DNA of 64,000 nt from Clostridia bacterium (lineage in GTDB: Bacteria; Bacillota; Clostridia; Christensenellales; Aristaeellaceae), in NCBI GenBank assembly GCA_017460395.1, contig JAFUBA010000163.1, positions 1 to 64,000 of the forward strand, given 5' to 3'. The notes under the pieces were generated by a model. The model was not told the DNA's origin. It did no database searches and saw only the letters and a list, made by a program, of their open reading frames with translations. Positions 31,559-40,426 of the stretch are shown here, piece after piece (within the stretch, counting starts at the first letter, position 1; each line of letters opens with the position of its first letter). Position numbers and translations under genes: made by a program.

Positions 31559-32704
31559 TCAGTATGCCTCTTCGTGGTCGTACTCACCATACTCGCACCC
31601 GATGTGCGTAGCATCGATCTCATCTGCCAGCTGCATTTGTCCGTTCACCTTGTCGTAGAGTCTCACCACGCCCGTGCCGTTTCCGCCGTTCCAGAGTCTG
31701 CGGTGCCGGCGGCTGCCGTCGGGAGCTTCATAGTTGATCAGCAGCATATCTTTCTTCAGACAGTGAACCTCAGTCTCCATCGCAGCGTGAATGTTCTCCT
31801 GGCGAACGTGCCAGATGACCTCTTCCTCCTGCTCCTCAAAGGAAAATTCGGTTTTGACCCTGAGGTGCAGGTGGGAGAAGTTGAAGTCGTACTCTTTGCC
31901 CTCATAGTAGAAGACGCCAAGAAGTCTCCGGTCGAGGGGTACAAAGTAGATCTTCGGCCTGCCTCCTCCAATGTCGAAGACACTGTTCTTGAGCTGCTGC
32001 CCCGTTTTGCGGCTCGTCAGACAGTTGGACGACAGCCAGACCCACGGCGTCGTGAAGTCACGCCCCCAGTTCTTATCCGCGTATCCGTAGCATTTTTCCG
32101 GTGTCACCGTGTATCTGCGGCCGTTATAGACGATCTCACCGCTGAAGGCGCTCTTCATGCCCTCTGCGTGCCAGTACATGGCGAAGGCCTCGGCATCCCG
32201 AAGGGGCTTGCTGGCACCGTATCCCACGTTGAATGCAAGCAGTTTGTCCACCTTCAGTTCCCATCGCATCTCCCCCGCATCACACATCCATTCAGGATGT
32301 GTGGCAGCGTCCTCTGGCGTGATGGACACGCTTCCCCTCAGCTCCGTCTCACTCGCATGGCAGTTCTCAGCCTGGATTTCATACGGCGCGTTCCCGTGCA
32401 TCTGCACGTCTTTCCAGGCAAAGAAGCGGTGCAGCTGGCAGGCATCCTCTCCCCAGGTGCCAGCCTTCACCATGAGGTAGGACGGCTTCCTGTGAATTGC
32501 CTGATTTTCCTTCAGCTGCCCGAGGACCGGTTCGTTGGCTGCCAGCGCCGGATTGCACACGAAGAACTCGATGAAGAACGGCTTGTCTTCCCCGGTCTCC
32601 GCGTCCTGTGCGGTGAAGGAATGCCACCACCAGTCATAGCCCTGGTGTGCAAGGGAACCGCGAAGCATCAGGGCATCGCGGGTGATATCATGGTGCTGAA
32701 ACAT
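31559..32704 (-). CDS. Tocopherol-cyclase-like / carotenoid-hydratase-like beta-barrel protein
   Basis: 381 residues. GYDWWWHSFTAQD near the start, then EKCYGYADKNWGRDFTTPWV and WLSSNCLTSRKTGQQLKNSV in the middle, follow the tocopherol cyclase-like family (PF14249), whose members in Firmicutes are uncharacterised. The fold is a pair of lipocalin-like beta domains able to hold a lipophilic ligand. Tocopherol itself is not expected in an anaerobe, so another isoprenoid or lipid is likely. There is no signal peptide. It is divergent from a B12-binding-type radical SAM gene, with two well-placed promoters between, suggesting co-regulation. Confidence 0.72.
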   Translation of the reverse strand: MFQHHDITRDALMLRGSLAHQGYDWWWHSFTAQDAETGEDKPFFIEFFVCNPALAANEPVLGQLKENQAIHRKPSYLMVKAGTWGEDACQLHRFFAWKDVQMHGNAPYEIQAENCHASETELRGSVSITPEDAATHPEWMCDAGEMRWELKVDKLLAFNVGYGASKPLRDAEAFAMYWHAEGMKSAFSGEIVYNGRRYTVTPEKCYGYADKNWGRDFTTPWVWLSSNCLTSRKTGQQLKNSVFDIGGGRPKIYFVPLDRRLLGVFYYEGKEYDFNFSHLHLRVKTEFSFEEQEEEVIWHVRQENIHAAMETEVHCLKKDMLLINYEAPDGSRRHRRLWNGGNGTGVVRLYDKVNGQMQLADEIDATHIGCEYGEYDHEEAY

Positions 32705-32745
32705 GAGATTTGCTCATCTGCTTTCTATTTTTGCTTGATTTGTAC

Positions 32746-32774
32746 GTTATATACATTTTGTACATTTTCTTCAA
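32746..32774 (-). promoter_or_regulatory. Promoter of the tocopherol-cyclase-like gene
   Basis: On the minus strand TTGAAG (32769-32774), a 17-bp spacer and TATAAC (32746-32751), 42 bp before the ATG at 32704. Confidence 0.65.
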
Positions 32775-32786
32775 AAGTGTATTCGC

Positions 32787-32815
32787 TTGCACCTTTTGAA
32801 AAGACATCGTACCAT
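32787..32815 (+). promoter_or_regulatory. Promoter of the radical SAM gene
   Basis: TTGCAC (32787-32792), a 17-bp spacer and TACCAT (32810-32815) lie 30 bp before the ATG at 32846. Confidence 0.55.
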
Positions 32816-32845
32816 GGAATAACATCTTTGATCCCGGAGGCATGC

Positions 32846-34489
32846 ATGAACATCCAGCGCGTCCTGATCTCCTGTCTCTCCAGTCAGTACATTCACGTAC
32901 CCCTGGCCCCACTGTGCCTGAAAGCGGCGCTGGAGGAGGCCTGTCCTTCTGTGCAGATCTCGATCGCGGAGGCAAACATCAACGAGCCCTTCGATGCTGT
33001 GCTCGACCGGCTCGCCGGGGAAGCGCCAGACCTTATTGCCCTGTGCGTCTACATCTGGAACCGGCGGGAGACTGCCAGGCTGGTCAGATCCCTGAAGGCC
33101 CTCATGCCCAGGGTTCCCATCGTGGTCGGGGGCCCGGAGGTCACACACGATGTGGAGGCAGTCTTCCGCGACATGCCCATCGACTACCTGATCCGCGGTG
33201 CCGGCGAGGTGCCCTTTCCGTCCCTGGTTTCCGCCCTTATGGAGGACAGGAAGACTGAGATTCCCGGTGTGTGTCTGAAGAATACGGATGGATCCATCCG
33301 CATGGCGACGCCTGCCCTGCCGCCGCCCCCGAGTCCGGACCTGTACACACAGGAGGACTTTTCTCGCCTCGGAAGCCGCATGATCTACGCCGAGACCAGC
33401 CGTGGCTGTCCCTTCTCCTGTGCATTCTGCCTGTCCGGCAGAAATGAGCCGGTGCAGCAGATGTCATCCGAGGAGGCGCTTTCCTACCTCATCCGTCTCG
33501 GCTCATCGTCCGGTGCCGGGACCGTCAAGCTGGTGGACCGGACCTTCAACTTTCATGACCGCCGAACCCGGGAGATCCTGCAGGGGCTCATCCACGCCAG
33601 GGTGAAGGGACAGATTCCGGACGTCTGCTACCACATGGAGGTCGCGGCGGACCTGTTCAGCAAGGAAGCCCTGGAGCTGCTTGCCACCGCTCCCCGCGGT
33701 CTCTTTCAGATGGAGGCCGGCCTTCAGTCCTTCCACGCAAAAACGCTGGATGCATGCAATCGCCACACCGACATGGAGCGGCTTGAGCACAACCTCCGGA
33801 CAATCCTCGAACCCGGTAACATTCACCTGCACATCGACCTGATCGCTGGTCTCCCGGAGGAGGATTTTGAGACCTTTGGCGTGTCCTTTGACCGGGCTTT
33901 TCATATCCACCCTCACCAGCTGCAGCTGGGCACGCTGAAGCTGATCCCCGGCTCTGCCCTGAGAGAGCGTGACTGGGGACAGATTTTCCAGCCGGATCCG
34001 CCCTATGAGGTCCTCTCGACACCGTGGATCTCATACCCCGAGCTGGCCCGGCTCCGCCAGGCAGCAGAAGTCGTGGAGAAGGTCTGGAACTCGGGTCGCT
34101 TCAGGGAGAGCATCTCGTGCATTGTGGACAGTGGCACCCGGTCCTTCGATCTCTTTCTCTCGCTTGGCCATGTCCTCGGAACCCAGTCTCTGAAGCCGGC
34201 CAGGTATGCGGAGGCCATCTACAAGGAGGCCATGCAAAGAGGTATTCCGGACGCACTCATCCGCACACACCTGATCCTCGACTGGCTGAGCTTTGACAAC
34301 ACGGGCACGCTCCCGCCGTTCCTCAGGCCGGACCGCATCCCGCCGGAGCGCCTGAAGTCATGGAAGACGGCCCACCCGGGTGCGCCGCGCCCCCGTGTAG
34401 CTCTCCTTCCTTCCGGCAGGATCGCCCTTGCCGTGTGGGAGAAGGTGGATCCGGTGACACTCAGGGGCAAGGTGGAATTTCTCACATGA
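32846..34489 (+). CDS. B12-binding-domain radical SAM protein
   Basis: 547 residues. Residues about 1-140 form a cobalamin-binding-type Rossmann domain (PLAPLCLKAAL, VPIVVGGPEVTHD, YLIRGAGEVPFPSLV); the DxHxxG cobalt-ligand motif is not seen, as often in this class. Residues about 180-380 form the radical SAM barrel with SRGCPFSCAFCLSG (C-x3-C-x2-C). The C-terminus contains a DUF4080-like helical region (SFDLFLSLGHVLG, AIYKEAMQRG). Proteins of this layout methylate or rearrange unreactive carbons. The ATG has CCGGAGG upstream. It ends by overlapping the convergent ATPase gene by eight bases. Confidence 0.9.
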   Translation: MNIQRVLISCLSSQYIHVPLAPLCLKAALEEACPSVQISIAEANINEPFDAVLDRLAGEAPDLIALCVYIWNRRETARLVRSLKALMPRVPIVVGGPEVTHDVEAVFRDMPIDYLIRGAGEVPFPSLVSALMEDRKTEIPGVCLKNTDGSIRMATPALPPPPSPDLYTQEDFSRLGSRMIYAETSRGCPFSCAFCLSGRNEPVQQMSSEEALSYLIRLGSSSGAGTVKLVDRTFNFHDRRTREILQGLIHARVKGQIPDVCYHMEVAADLFSKEALELLATAPRGLFQMEAGLQSFHAKTLDACNRHTDMERLEHNLRTILEPGNIHLHIDLIAGLPEEDFETFGVSFDRAFHIHPHQLQLGTLKLIPGSALRERDWGQIFQPDPPYEVLSTPWISYPELARLRQAAEVVEKVWNSGRFRESISCIVDSGTRSFDLFLSLGHVLGTQSLKPARYAEAIYKEAMQRGIPDALIRTHLILDWLSFDNTGTLPPFLRPDRIPPERLKSWKTAHPGAPRPRVALLPSGRIALAVWEKVDPVTLRGKVEFLT

Positions 34490-35921
34490 GGCCATTTTGT
34501 ATGGATGGAAGTTCTGAAAACAGATCCTCTCCCTCAATGACATGCAGAAACGTTCCTGCGTACTGGTTCCATTTCAGGCCACTTGCAGATACCAGGGTCA
34601 GGTGAACAGCTTTCCTGCCGTGCGTCTGACGCTGAAGTGCAGAAAGCTTCTGTATGAGACCGTCGTACCCTTCCCCGTCCATTTCAAAAGGCACATCCGT
34701 GCATTTCATCTCACACAGATGAAGGATGCCATCCCTGCGTTCAATCAGGAGATGGTCATGTTCCTTGCCGGACAGCGACCAGACATACTCCTGCGTCTCG
34801 GTGCCCGAGATGCCAAGTTTCCTCTTGATCTGCGGAATATGGCTCATGCAGAGAAGCTCAAATGCGCTCTCCCTCCACGCGTCACAGGCGGGTGTAAGCA
34901 GCACCTCCGACCATGATTGATGCTCGGGCGGATTCAGAAAACGCAGGCTGAACAGGCCAAAAGGATCCGACAGCCGGTAGCGGGTGCCCTTTGTGGCTTT
35001 GTTCGGTCTGCAGGCGGAGATCAAACCACACGCTTCCAGCTCTTCCAGGGTCTGTGTCAGGCTTTCGCTGTCACCGGTCTCGGTTCTTTCCGAGATCTCC
35101 TTGAGAGACCTGTCCTGGTTGCTTTCACCCAGGAAATCCAGAATTTTCAGATGCATGGATGGATTCCTGAACAGTGCCCGGAGCAGGTCCTGATATTCAT
35201 TTCTCAGCTCCCCATAAGGCCGGAAACACAGTTCATCGATGTTCTGTGAAAGCGTGAGCCGTGGACTGAGCAGGCTCAGATAGCGTGGAACGCCCCCGAA
35301 AATCATCCAGGTCTCGATGATCTCCTGTCTGGGTCTGGTCACCCCGTTCTGATAGAGCAGCTCCTCACATTCCCTCAGCGAAAAGGGCATCAGATGCATT
35401 CTGCGTGTCAGACGCTGGCAGAATCCCTTGCTGTCATGAACAAGATGCCGAAGCATCCAGTGGGTGGAAGAGCCGCACACGATGAGAACCAGGTCCTCCT
35501 GACTGGAGCCCCAGCTGTTCCAGAAGTGGTCAATGGCGCTCAAGAAATCAGATTCCGGGGTATCCATCCACGGCACCTCATCCAGAAAGACGACACGTCT
35601 GTTTGTCGGCATGTCGCGGTACACACTTTCCCGGCACAACAATTCCCTGAGTCTTCGAAAGGACTCATACCAGTTTTCGGGACGATCCGGATGGTCGTCA
35701 CCGTATGCCCTGAGCGATGCTTGAAAGGCCTCAATCTGTCCCGGCTCAGCCGCATCTCTCAGCCCTGTATGACAAAATGTAAACCTTCCGAGAAAGAATT
35801 CCCGTATGAGGTAGGTCTTTCCAATCCCGCATCTTCCGCATACTGCCACAAGCTCTGGCCTGTGCGATCCAAGTGTATCCTCCAGAATTTCCCTCTCCCG
35901 CATCCTCCCGGTGATTCTCAT
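34482..35921 (-). CDS. AAA ATPase of the archaeal ATPase-like/DUF234-related type
   Basis: 479 residues. Walker A is VCGRCGIGKTYLIREF near residues 28-43, Walker B RRVVFLDEVPWMD, and sensor VLIVCGSSTHWM. A winged helix (LKILDFLGESNQDRSLKEIS) and a C-terminal nuclease-like part with EHDHLLIERRDGILHLCEMK follow, the D...E-x-K region being similar in place to that of the ATPase at 29696. Such ATPases occur in many copies in gut anaerobes; function unproven. The ATG at 35921 is chosen because GGAGG lies seven bases before it; the GTG at 35927 is too close. Convergent with the radical SAM gene. Confidence 0.88.
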   Translation of the reverse strand: MRITGRMREREILEDTLGSHRPELVAVCGRCGIGKTYLIREFFLGRFTFCHTGLRDAAEPGQIEAFQASLRAYGDDHPDRPENWYESFRRLRELLCRESVYRDMPTNRRVVFLDEVPWMDTPESDFLSAIDHFWNSWGSSQEDLVLIVCGSSTHWMLRHLVHDSKGFCQRLTRRMHLMPFSLRECEELLYQNGVTRPRQEIIETWMIFGGVPRYLSLLSPRLTLSQNIDELCFRPYGELRNEYQDLLRALFRNPSMHLKILDFLGESNQDRSLKEISERTETGDSESLTQTLEELEACGLISACRPNKATKGTRYRLSDPFGLFSLRFLNPPEHQSWSEVLLTPACDAWRESAFELLCMSHIPQIKRKLGISGTETQEYVWSLSGKEHDHLLIERRDGILHLCEMKCTDVPFEMDGEGYDGLIQKLSALQRQTHGRKAVHLTLVSASGLKWNQYAGTFLHVIEGEDLFSELPSIQNGLM

Positions 35922-36202
35922 GACCACACCTCCTCACATGCTGTGTCACCGAAGCCTTTTGTCTCACAAAATCGTGCTGCAGATTGATCTGCGCACCTGA
36001 TCCCTCTTTTTCCGTCTTTCCTGTTTTGACGTCATCTCCGCAGCCTCGCCCGGAGGAAGCATGCCTTTTTTCTCCAAATCTTCACATTTCCATCATCAGC
36101 CGCACAGATTCTGGGCCTATAACTGAATCACGATATCGAGCAGCGAGAGCGTAAGACCAGATATCAGAAATCATGCGCAAACGCAAAAAGGAGTCTTGTC
36201 TT

Positions 36203-37186
36203 ATGAAAAAGCTGCTGACACTGGTTCTTGTCCTCTGTCTCTTTGCTCTTCCCGTCTCTGCATCCATGGCCGAAGGCCAGCGCGGCGGCCCGAGGGGCGG
36301 CGGAAACGGCGGAATGGGCGGCATGCGGGGCGGTGCCGGGACGGACAAATCCTCGGACGCAGAGCTCCAGGCCATGATTGAAGAAGTCGCACCGAAGTTC
36401 CAGCTTCTGACCTTCCAGGACCCCGTGACGGGCGCGAGCCTCTCCTATCAGCTCTATGTCCCGGAAGACTATGATCCAGCCCAGTCCTATCCCCTCATCC
36501 AGTTCATCCCCGATTCCAGCGTCGTGGGAAAGGGCGCGGATGCAGTGCTCTCTCAGGGCTGGGGCGGACTTATCTGGGCAACAGACGCCGAGCAGGCAAA
36601 GCACCCTTCCTTCGTTTTCATCCCCGTCTTCACCGAGACGGTGGTGAATGACAGCTTCCAGCACTCGGAGCAGATCGACACGTCCATGCGGCTCCTTAAG
36701 GCGCTTCAGGAGACCTACTCGATCGATTCAGACAGGATCTATGCCACCGGCCAGTCCATGGGCGGCATGACCGCCTTCTACGAGAGCATCGACTATCCGG
36801 ATGTCTTCGCAGCCTACTTCTTCGTGGGAAGTCAGTGGGATACAGGCCTTCTGCAGGGGCTGGAGGACACACCCTTCTTCTATGTGGTCGCAGCTGGCGA
36901 TGCAAAGGCCTCCGCAGGGCTGTCTGATCTCATGGCCCTCTTTGACGCCGATGCCGTCACCTATGCAGGCGCCTCATGGAGCGCACAGGATGACGCTGAG
37001 ACACAGAAGGCAGCGGTAGAAGCAATGCTCACAGAGGGCTGCACCGCAAACTTCGTGACCTTCACGCTCGGCTCCACCCTGGCGTCCGGCCAGAGCAGCG
37101 GAGGCGCAGGCGAGCATATGACGTCCTTCGACTATGCCTACAGGCTGGAAGCCGTCCGCGACTGGCTGTATGCGCAGACAAAGTAA
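36203..37186 (+). CDS. Secreted alpha/beta hydrolase, PHB-depolymerase/feruloyl-esterase-like
   Basis: 327 residues. A clear signal peptide (MKKLLTLVLVLCLFALPVSA) is followed by a glycine-rich linker (residues about 25-46, GQRGGPRGGGNGGMGGMRGG). The hydrolase domain has YQLYVPEDYDPAQSYPLIQF, the nucleophile elbow TGQSMGG (S185) and a final GEHM histidine. This is the layout of exported esterases acting on polymer-linked esters such as acetyl or feruloyl groups of plant cell walls. GGAG lies eleven bases before the ATG; an ATG at 36173 would place the ribosome site inside the gene. A terminator follows. Confidence 0.87.
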   Translation: MKKLLTLVLVLCLFALPVSASMAEGQRGGPRGGGNGGMGGMRGGAGTDKSSDAELQAMIEEVAPKFQLLTFQDPVTGASLSYQLYVPEDYDPAQSYPLIQFIPDSSVVGKGADAVLSQGWGGLIWATDAEQAKHPSFVFIPVFTETVVNDSFQHSEQIDTSMRLLKALQETYSIDSDRIYATGQSMGGMTAFYESIDYPDVFAAYFFVGSQWDTGLLQGLEDTPFFYVVAAGDAKASAGLSDLMALFDADAVTYAGASWSAQDDAETQKAAVEAMLTEGCTANFVTFTLGSTLASGQSSGGAGEHMTSFDYAYRLEAVRDWLYAQTK

Positions 37187-37198
37187 AATCTTACCCAG

Positions 37199-37229
37199 GG
37201 CAGGACTCCACGCAGGAGCCTGCCTTTTT
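37199..37229 (+). terminator. Intrinsic terminator
   Basis: GGCAGG-A-CTCC, loop ACGCA, GGAG-CCTGCC, then TTTTT, 12 bp after the esterase stop. Confidence 0.8.
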
Positions 37230-37233
37230 CGTG

Positions 37234-37926
37234 TCAGAGATACTGCCGCAGCCGCTCGAAGACGGTCCGGTAGCCCGCAGCGTCAAAGTGGATGCCGTCC
37301 TCCGTGTAACCGATCTTCAGATTGCCGTCCTCGTCCTTCAGCCCATCATTCACATCGATGTAGTGGAAACCATACTCCTGCGCGAGGGATTCCACCATCC
37401 GGTTTGCCCGCTCGACCGCCTCGTTGGTGCGCACGATCAGGGCCAGGTTGCCCTTTGCGCGGGATGCATTCGGGTTCACGGGATAGAACGCCATGAGGTA
37501 AACCTCTGTGTCAGGGAGCCTGTCCCGGATGATCTCGCAGATGGCCCGCTCGTTCCGGGAGAGGTGCTCATACCAGTCCTCCCCTTTCTGCCACTGCCGG
37601 ATGTCGTTGGTCCCGATGTTGAGGAAGAGCTTCTTGGGCGCTGGATCCAGAAGCACGACGTCGATGGCCTCCAGAAAATCATCCGTGGTGTAGCCGCCGA
37701 TGCCCCTGTTGTAGGCGATGGGCAGACCCTCACTCACGCAGAACTCCGTGATCGGGAAGCCCTCCATGAGGGATGAGCCGGTAAAGAGGGTCTGGCCCTT
37801 TTGGATGTAGAGGTTCTGTGTTCTGAAGTTGTTGAGCTTCTTTTCCTGCTCGTGGCGCATCGCGGCATACCTTGCCCGGATCATTTCGAGCTGCTCAGGT
37901 GACATGGTCTTTTCAAGATCTGTCAT
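37234..37926 (-). CDS. SGNH/GDSL family hydrolase
   Basis: 230 residues. The four SGNH blocks are visible: GSSLMEGFP (nucleophile Ser, block I), IGGYTTDDF (block II glycine), NIGTNDIRQW (block III Asn) and TEDGIHFDAAGY (block V Asp-His). It should deacylate an ester substrate, for example a carbohydrate acetyl group or a lysophospholipid. No signal peptide is present, so it acts inside the cell. The N-terminal 45 residues are charged and helical (MSPEQLEMIRARYAAMRHEQ). It is convergent with the secreted esterase. Confidence 0.92.
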   Translation of the reverse strand: MTDLEKTMSPEQLEMIRARYAAMRHEQEKKLNNFRTQNLYIQKGQTLFTGSSLMEGFPITEFCVSEGLPIAYNRGIGGYTTDDFLEAIDVVLLDPAPKKLFLNIGTNDIRQWQKGEDWYEHLSRNERAICEIIRDRLPDTEVYLMAFYPVNPNASRAKGNLALIVRTNEAVERANRMVESLAQEYGFHYIDVNDGLKDEDGNLKIGYTEDGIHFDAAGYRTVFERLRQYL

Positions 37927-38004
37927 CGTGTTTCCCTCCTTGACTCTCTGCCTGCTCGTTCCTGGATCTTTGTCTGGATGTGGCCGGATGGCGTATGCAT
38001 CCCA

Positions 38005-38355
38005 TCACGGGACCTTCGCCGCCCACTCCTCCTCGCGAAAGCCGACCAGCACGAAGTCGTCACCGACGGCCAGCGGGCGCTTCACAAGCATCCCATCGGA
38101 GGCAAGAAGGGCGAGCTGCTCCTCCTCCGGCATGTCCTTCAGGCGCTGCCCGAGGCCCATCTCCCGGTAGACTCCGCCGCTCGTATTGAAGAAGCGCTTC
38201 AGAGGAAGACCGCTCGTCTTCACATATGCCCTCAGCGTCTCCACATCCGGATGCTCTGTCTTGATATCGATCTTCAGATAGTCTATCCCCCGCCCGTCCA
38301 GCCAGGAAAGTGCCTTTCTGCAGGTTGAGCAGCGGTCGTAGCAGTATACCTTCAT
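38005..38355 (-). CDS. ArsC/Spx family protein
   Basis: 116 residues. The thioredoxin-fold start KVYCYDRCSTCRKALSWLD has a CxxC pair, and the later LKRFFNTSGGVYR and LVKRPLAVGDDFVLVGF match the arsenate-reductase-like ArsC/Spx/YffB family. The full length of about 116 and the CSTC pair are closest to the YusI/YffB branch whose function is unclear; Spx (CxxC, RNA polymerase binding) is also possible. GGAGGAG lies nine bases before the ATG. It lies 26 bases after the aldo/keto reductase on the same strand. Confidence 0.88.
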   Translation of the reverse strand: MKVYCYDRCSTCRKALSWLDGRGIDYLKIDIKTEHPDVETLRAYVKTSGLPLKRFFNTSGGVYREMGLGQRLKDMPEEEQLALLASDGMLVKRPLAVGDDFVLVGFREEEWAAKVP

Positions 38356-38381
38356 GTTGTGTTTCTCCTCCGGAATATTTT

Positions 38382-39530
38382 TCAGGCAAAAAGCCGTGCG
38401 GCCCGGTCCATCTTCTCCATCACCTTCACCTGGAAGGGGCATCTGCGCTCGCACCCGCCGCACTTCAGGCACTCGTCCGCGCGGTGCCCGAGGGCAAGGT
38501 AATGCTGCCGGATGGACTCCGGCACCGTCTCCTGCATACTGGCCAGATCGCAGAACTTGTTCACCATGGCGATGTCAATGTTGGCCGGGCAGGGCCTGCA
38601 ATGCCCGCAGTAGGTGCACTCCCCGCCCGCAAAGGAATGACGGGACACATGGGAGAGGATCGTGGCATAATCCTTCTGATCCTCCGTCGCCGTCTCGTAG
38701 GCCACGGCCGCGTCCACCTGCTCCTTCGTATCATAGCCGCAAAGAACAGAGGACACCGACGGTTTTGTCAGGCAGTAGTGGATGCACTGCAGAGGCGTCA
38801 GCGCCACGCCGAACGGGGAGCGATGTGCATCGAAGAGACGGCCGCCCGCAAAGGGCTTCATGCAGGTCATGCCCACATCCTCCCGCTCGCAGGCCCTGTA
38901 CATTTCCGCCCGCACCGGGTCCACACCCTTCATGTCCTCCGTGTAGTGCCCCTCAAAGTAGCGGTTCAGATCATCGACGGGCGGCATCAGGTCAAAGGCC
39001 GGATTCACGCTGAAGAGGATCATCCCGATCAGCCCGCTCTCGGCGGCCAGCCTTGCCACCTCCGGATTGTGGGTGGAAAGCCCGATGTGCCGGATGACGC
39101 CCTTCTCCTTCAGCCCCATTACATAGTCCAGATAGGGTCCCGGATTGGATACCAGTGCCCAGTCATCCAGAAGATCCACGTAGTGGATCATGCCAAGGTC
39201 GATGTAATCGGTCTGAAGGCGCCGGAGAAGGTCATCGAAGGCCTCCCGGCACCTGTCGACATCCCTTGTCCTTGTGTACTGCCCGTTCTGGAAGGTGGAC
39301 CCGATGTGCCCCTGCACGATCCATCCCGCGCGGTCATCCCGGATCGCCCGCCCGATGATGTCCCTGCTCTTCGGGTCCGGCATCCAGCAGTCGATGATGT
39401 TGATGCCAAGCCCGTGGGCATATCTGACCAGCTCCACAGACTCCTCCTCATCGTGGCGCTCCAGCCACTCGCCGCCAAAGCCCACCTCGCTGACCATGAG
39501 TCCAGTCTTTCCAAGGCGTCTGTACCGCAT
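38382..39530 (-). CDS. Aldo/keto reductase with C-terminal ferredoxin-like domain
   Basis: 382 residues. Residues about 1-280 are an aldo/keto reductase barrel (MRYRRLGKTGLMVSEVGFG, INIIDCWMPD, QTDYIDLGMIHYVD, IRHIGLSTHNPEV). The C-terminal 90 residues carry CTYCGHCRPCPANIDI and CLKCGGCERRCPF for a 4Fe-4S cluster. It is a paralogue of the enzyme at 13274-14377, with the same domain order but clearly diverged sequence. Substrate unknown; ferredoxin may be the electron source. GGAGAGTATC precedes the ATG. Confidence 0.92.
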   Translation of the reverse strand: MRYRRLGKTGLMVSEVGFGGEWLERHDEEESVELVRYAHGLGINIIDCWMPDPKSRDIIGRAIRDDRAGWIVQGHIGSTFQNGQYTRTRDVDRCREAFDDLLRRLQTDYIDLGMIHYVDLLDDWALVSNPGPYLDYVMGLKEKGVIRHIGLSTHNPEVARLAAESGLIGMILFSVNPAFDLMPPVDDLNRYFEGHYTEDMKGVDPVRAEMYRACEREDVGMTCMKPFAGGRLFDAHRSPFGVALTPLQCIHYCLTKPSVSSVLCGYDTKEQVDAAVAYETATEDQKDYATILSHVSRHSFAGGECTYCGHCRPCPANIDIAMVNKFCDLASMQETVPESIRQHYLALGHRADECLKCGGCERRCPFQVKVMEKMDRAARLFA

Positions 39531-39559
39531 GATACTCTCCTGCTTTCTACGTTTCGTGT

Positions 39560-40342
39560 TTATGCGAGTTCTGCCCTGATTTCCGTCTCCGCCACCAGCA
39601 CGGCCTCACCGGAGATCGCAATCCTGTCGCCCATCAGTTCCAGATACAGCTCCCCGCCGCGCCTGGACGCCTGGCACGCCCGGATGGTCCTTTTTCCCAG
39701 CACCCCGCCCCAGTAGGGACCGATCTGGCAGTGCGCAGACCCGCACACCGGATCCTCCGGGATCGCGAGCTTCGGCGCAAAGCTCCGGGACACGCAGTCC
39801 GCGTGAAGCCCCTTGGCCGTCGCGTTCTGGATACGCCCGGGGAGCAGCATGAGCTTTTCCTGGTCAGGCTTCATCTCCCGGACCTGCGCTTCCGATTCGA
39901 ACACGCACACAAGGTCCGTCCCAAGGAGCGCCTTTTGGGGCCTGACTCCAAAGGCCGCCTCCATCTCCTCCGTCACGGGGATCTCGCTCTGCCGGACGCA
40001 CGGAAAGTCCATCCTCAGGCGCTTTCCCTCCCGCCTGACTGTCAGAAGCCCGCTGAGCGTAGAAAAGTGCACACAGTCGCGCTCCGGTTCCAGGAATGTC
40101 AGCACCGCGAAGGCCGAAGCCAGCGTCGCATGCCCGCAGAGGGCCACCTCGGTGCCTGGCGTAAACCATCTGAGGCGATAGCCGTCCTTTTCCTTCACCA
40201 CAAAGGCGGTCTCGGAGAGGGCGTTCTCCATCGCGAGGTTCATCATGGAGGCATCCTTCGGGAAGGCGTCCATCACGCACACGGCAGCCGGATTTCCTGA
40301 AAAGGGCCTGGATGTAAATGCGTCGATCACGTACTGTTTCAT
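39560..40342 (-). CDS. PhzF family isomerase/epimerase-like protein
   Basis: 260 residues. The PhzF fold marks are the start IDAFTSRPFSGNPAAVC, the catalytic-type Glu in LSETAFV, RWFTPGTEVALCGHATLA and EDPVCGSAHCQIGPYW. The family includes the phenazine-pathway isomerase and many uncharacterised members that may epimerise small metabolites; no phenazine genes are near. GGAGGAAAGCATC precedes the ATG at 40342. It is divergent from an acetyltransferase gene. Confidence 0.93.
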   Translation of the reverse strand: MKQYVIDAFTSRPFSGNPAAVCVMDAFPKDASMMNLAMENALSETAFVVKEKDGYRLRWFTPGTEVALCGHATLASAFAVLTFLEPERDCVHFSTLSGLLTVRREGKRLRMDFPCVRQSEIPVTEEMEAAFGVRPQKALLGTDLVCVFESEAQVREMKPDQEKLMLLPGRIQNATAKGLHADCVSRSFAPKLAIPEDPVCGSAHCQIGPYWGGVLGKRTIRACQASRRGGELYLELMGDRIAISGEAVLVAETEIRAELA

Positions 40343-40426
40343 GATGCTTTCCTCCGATCTGCCGGTCGTGGCAGAAATGTGGTATGATCCTCCCGGAAAC
40401 AGCGCAGAACATGGAGGACTTTTCAA

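Noticed and set aside
38310..39716. A 468-codon plus-strand frame
   Set aside because: Antisense to the ferredoxin-type aldo/keto reductase; no recognisable protein pattern.
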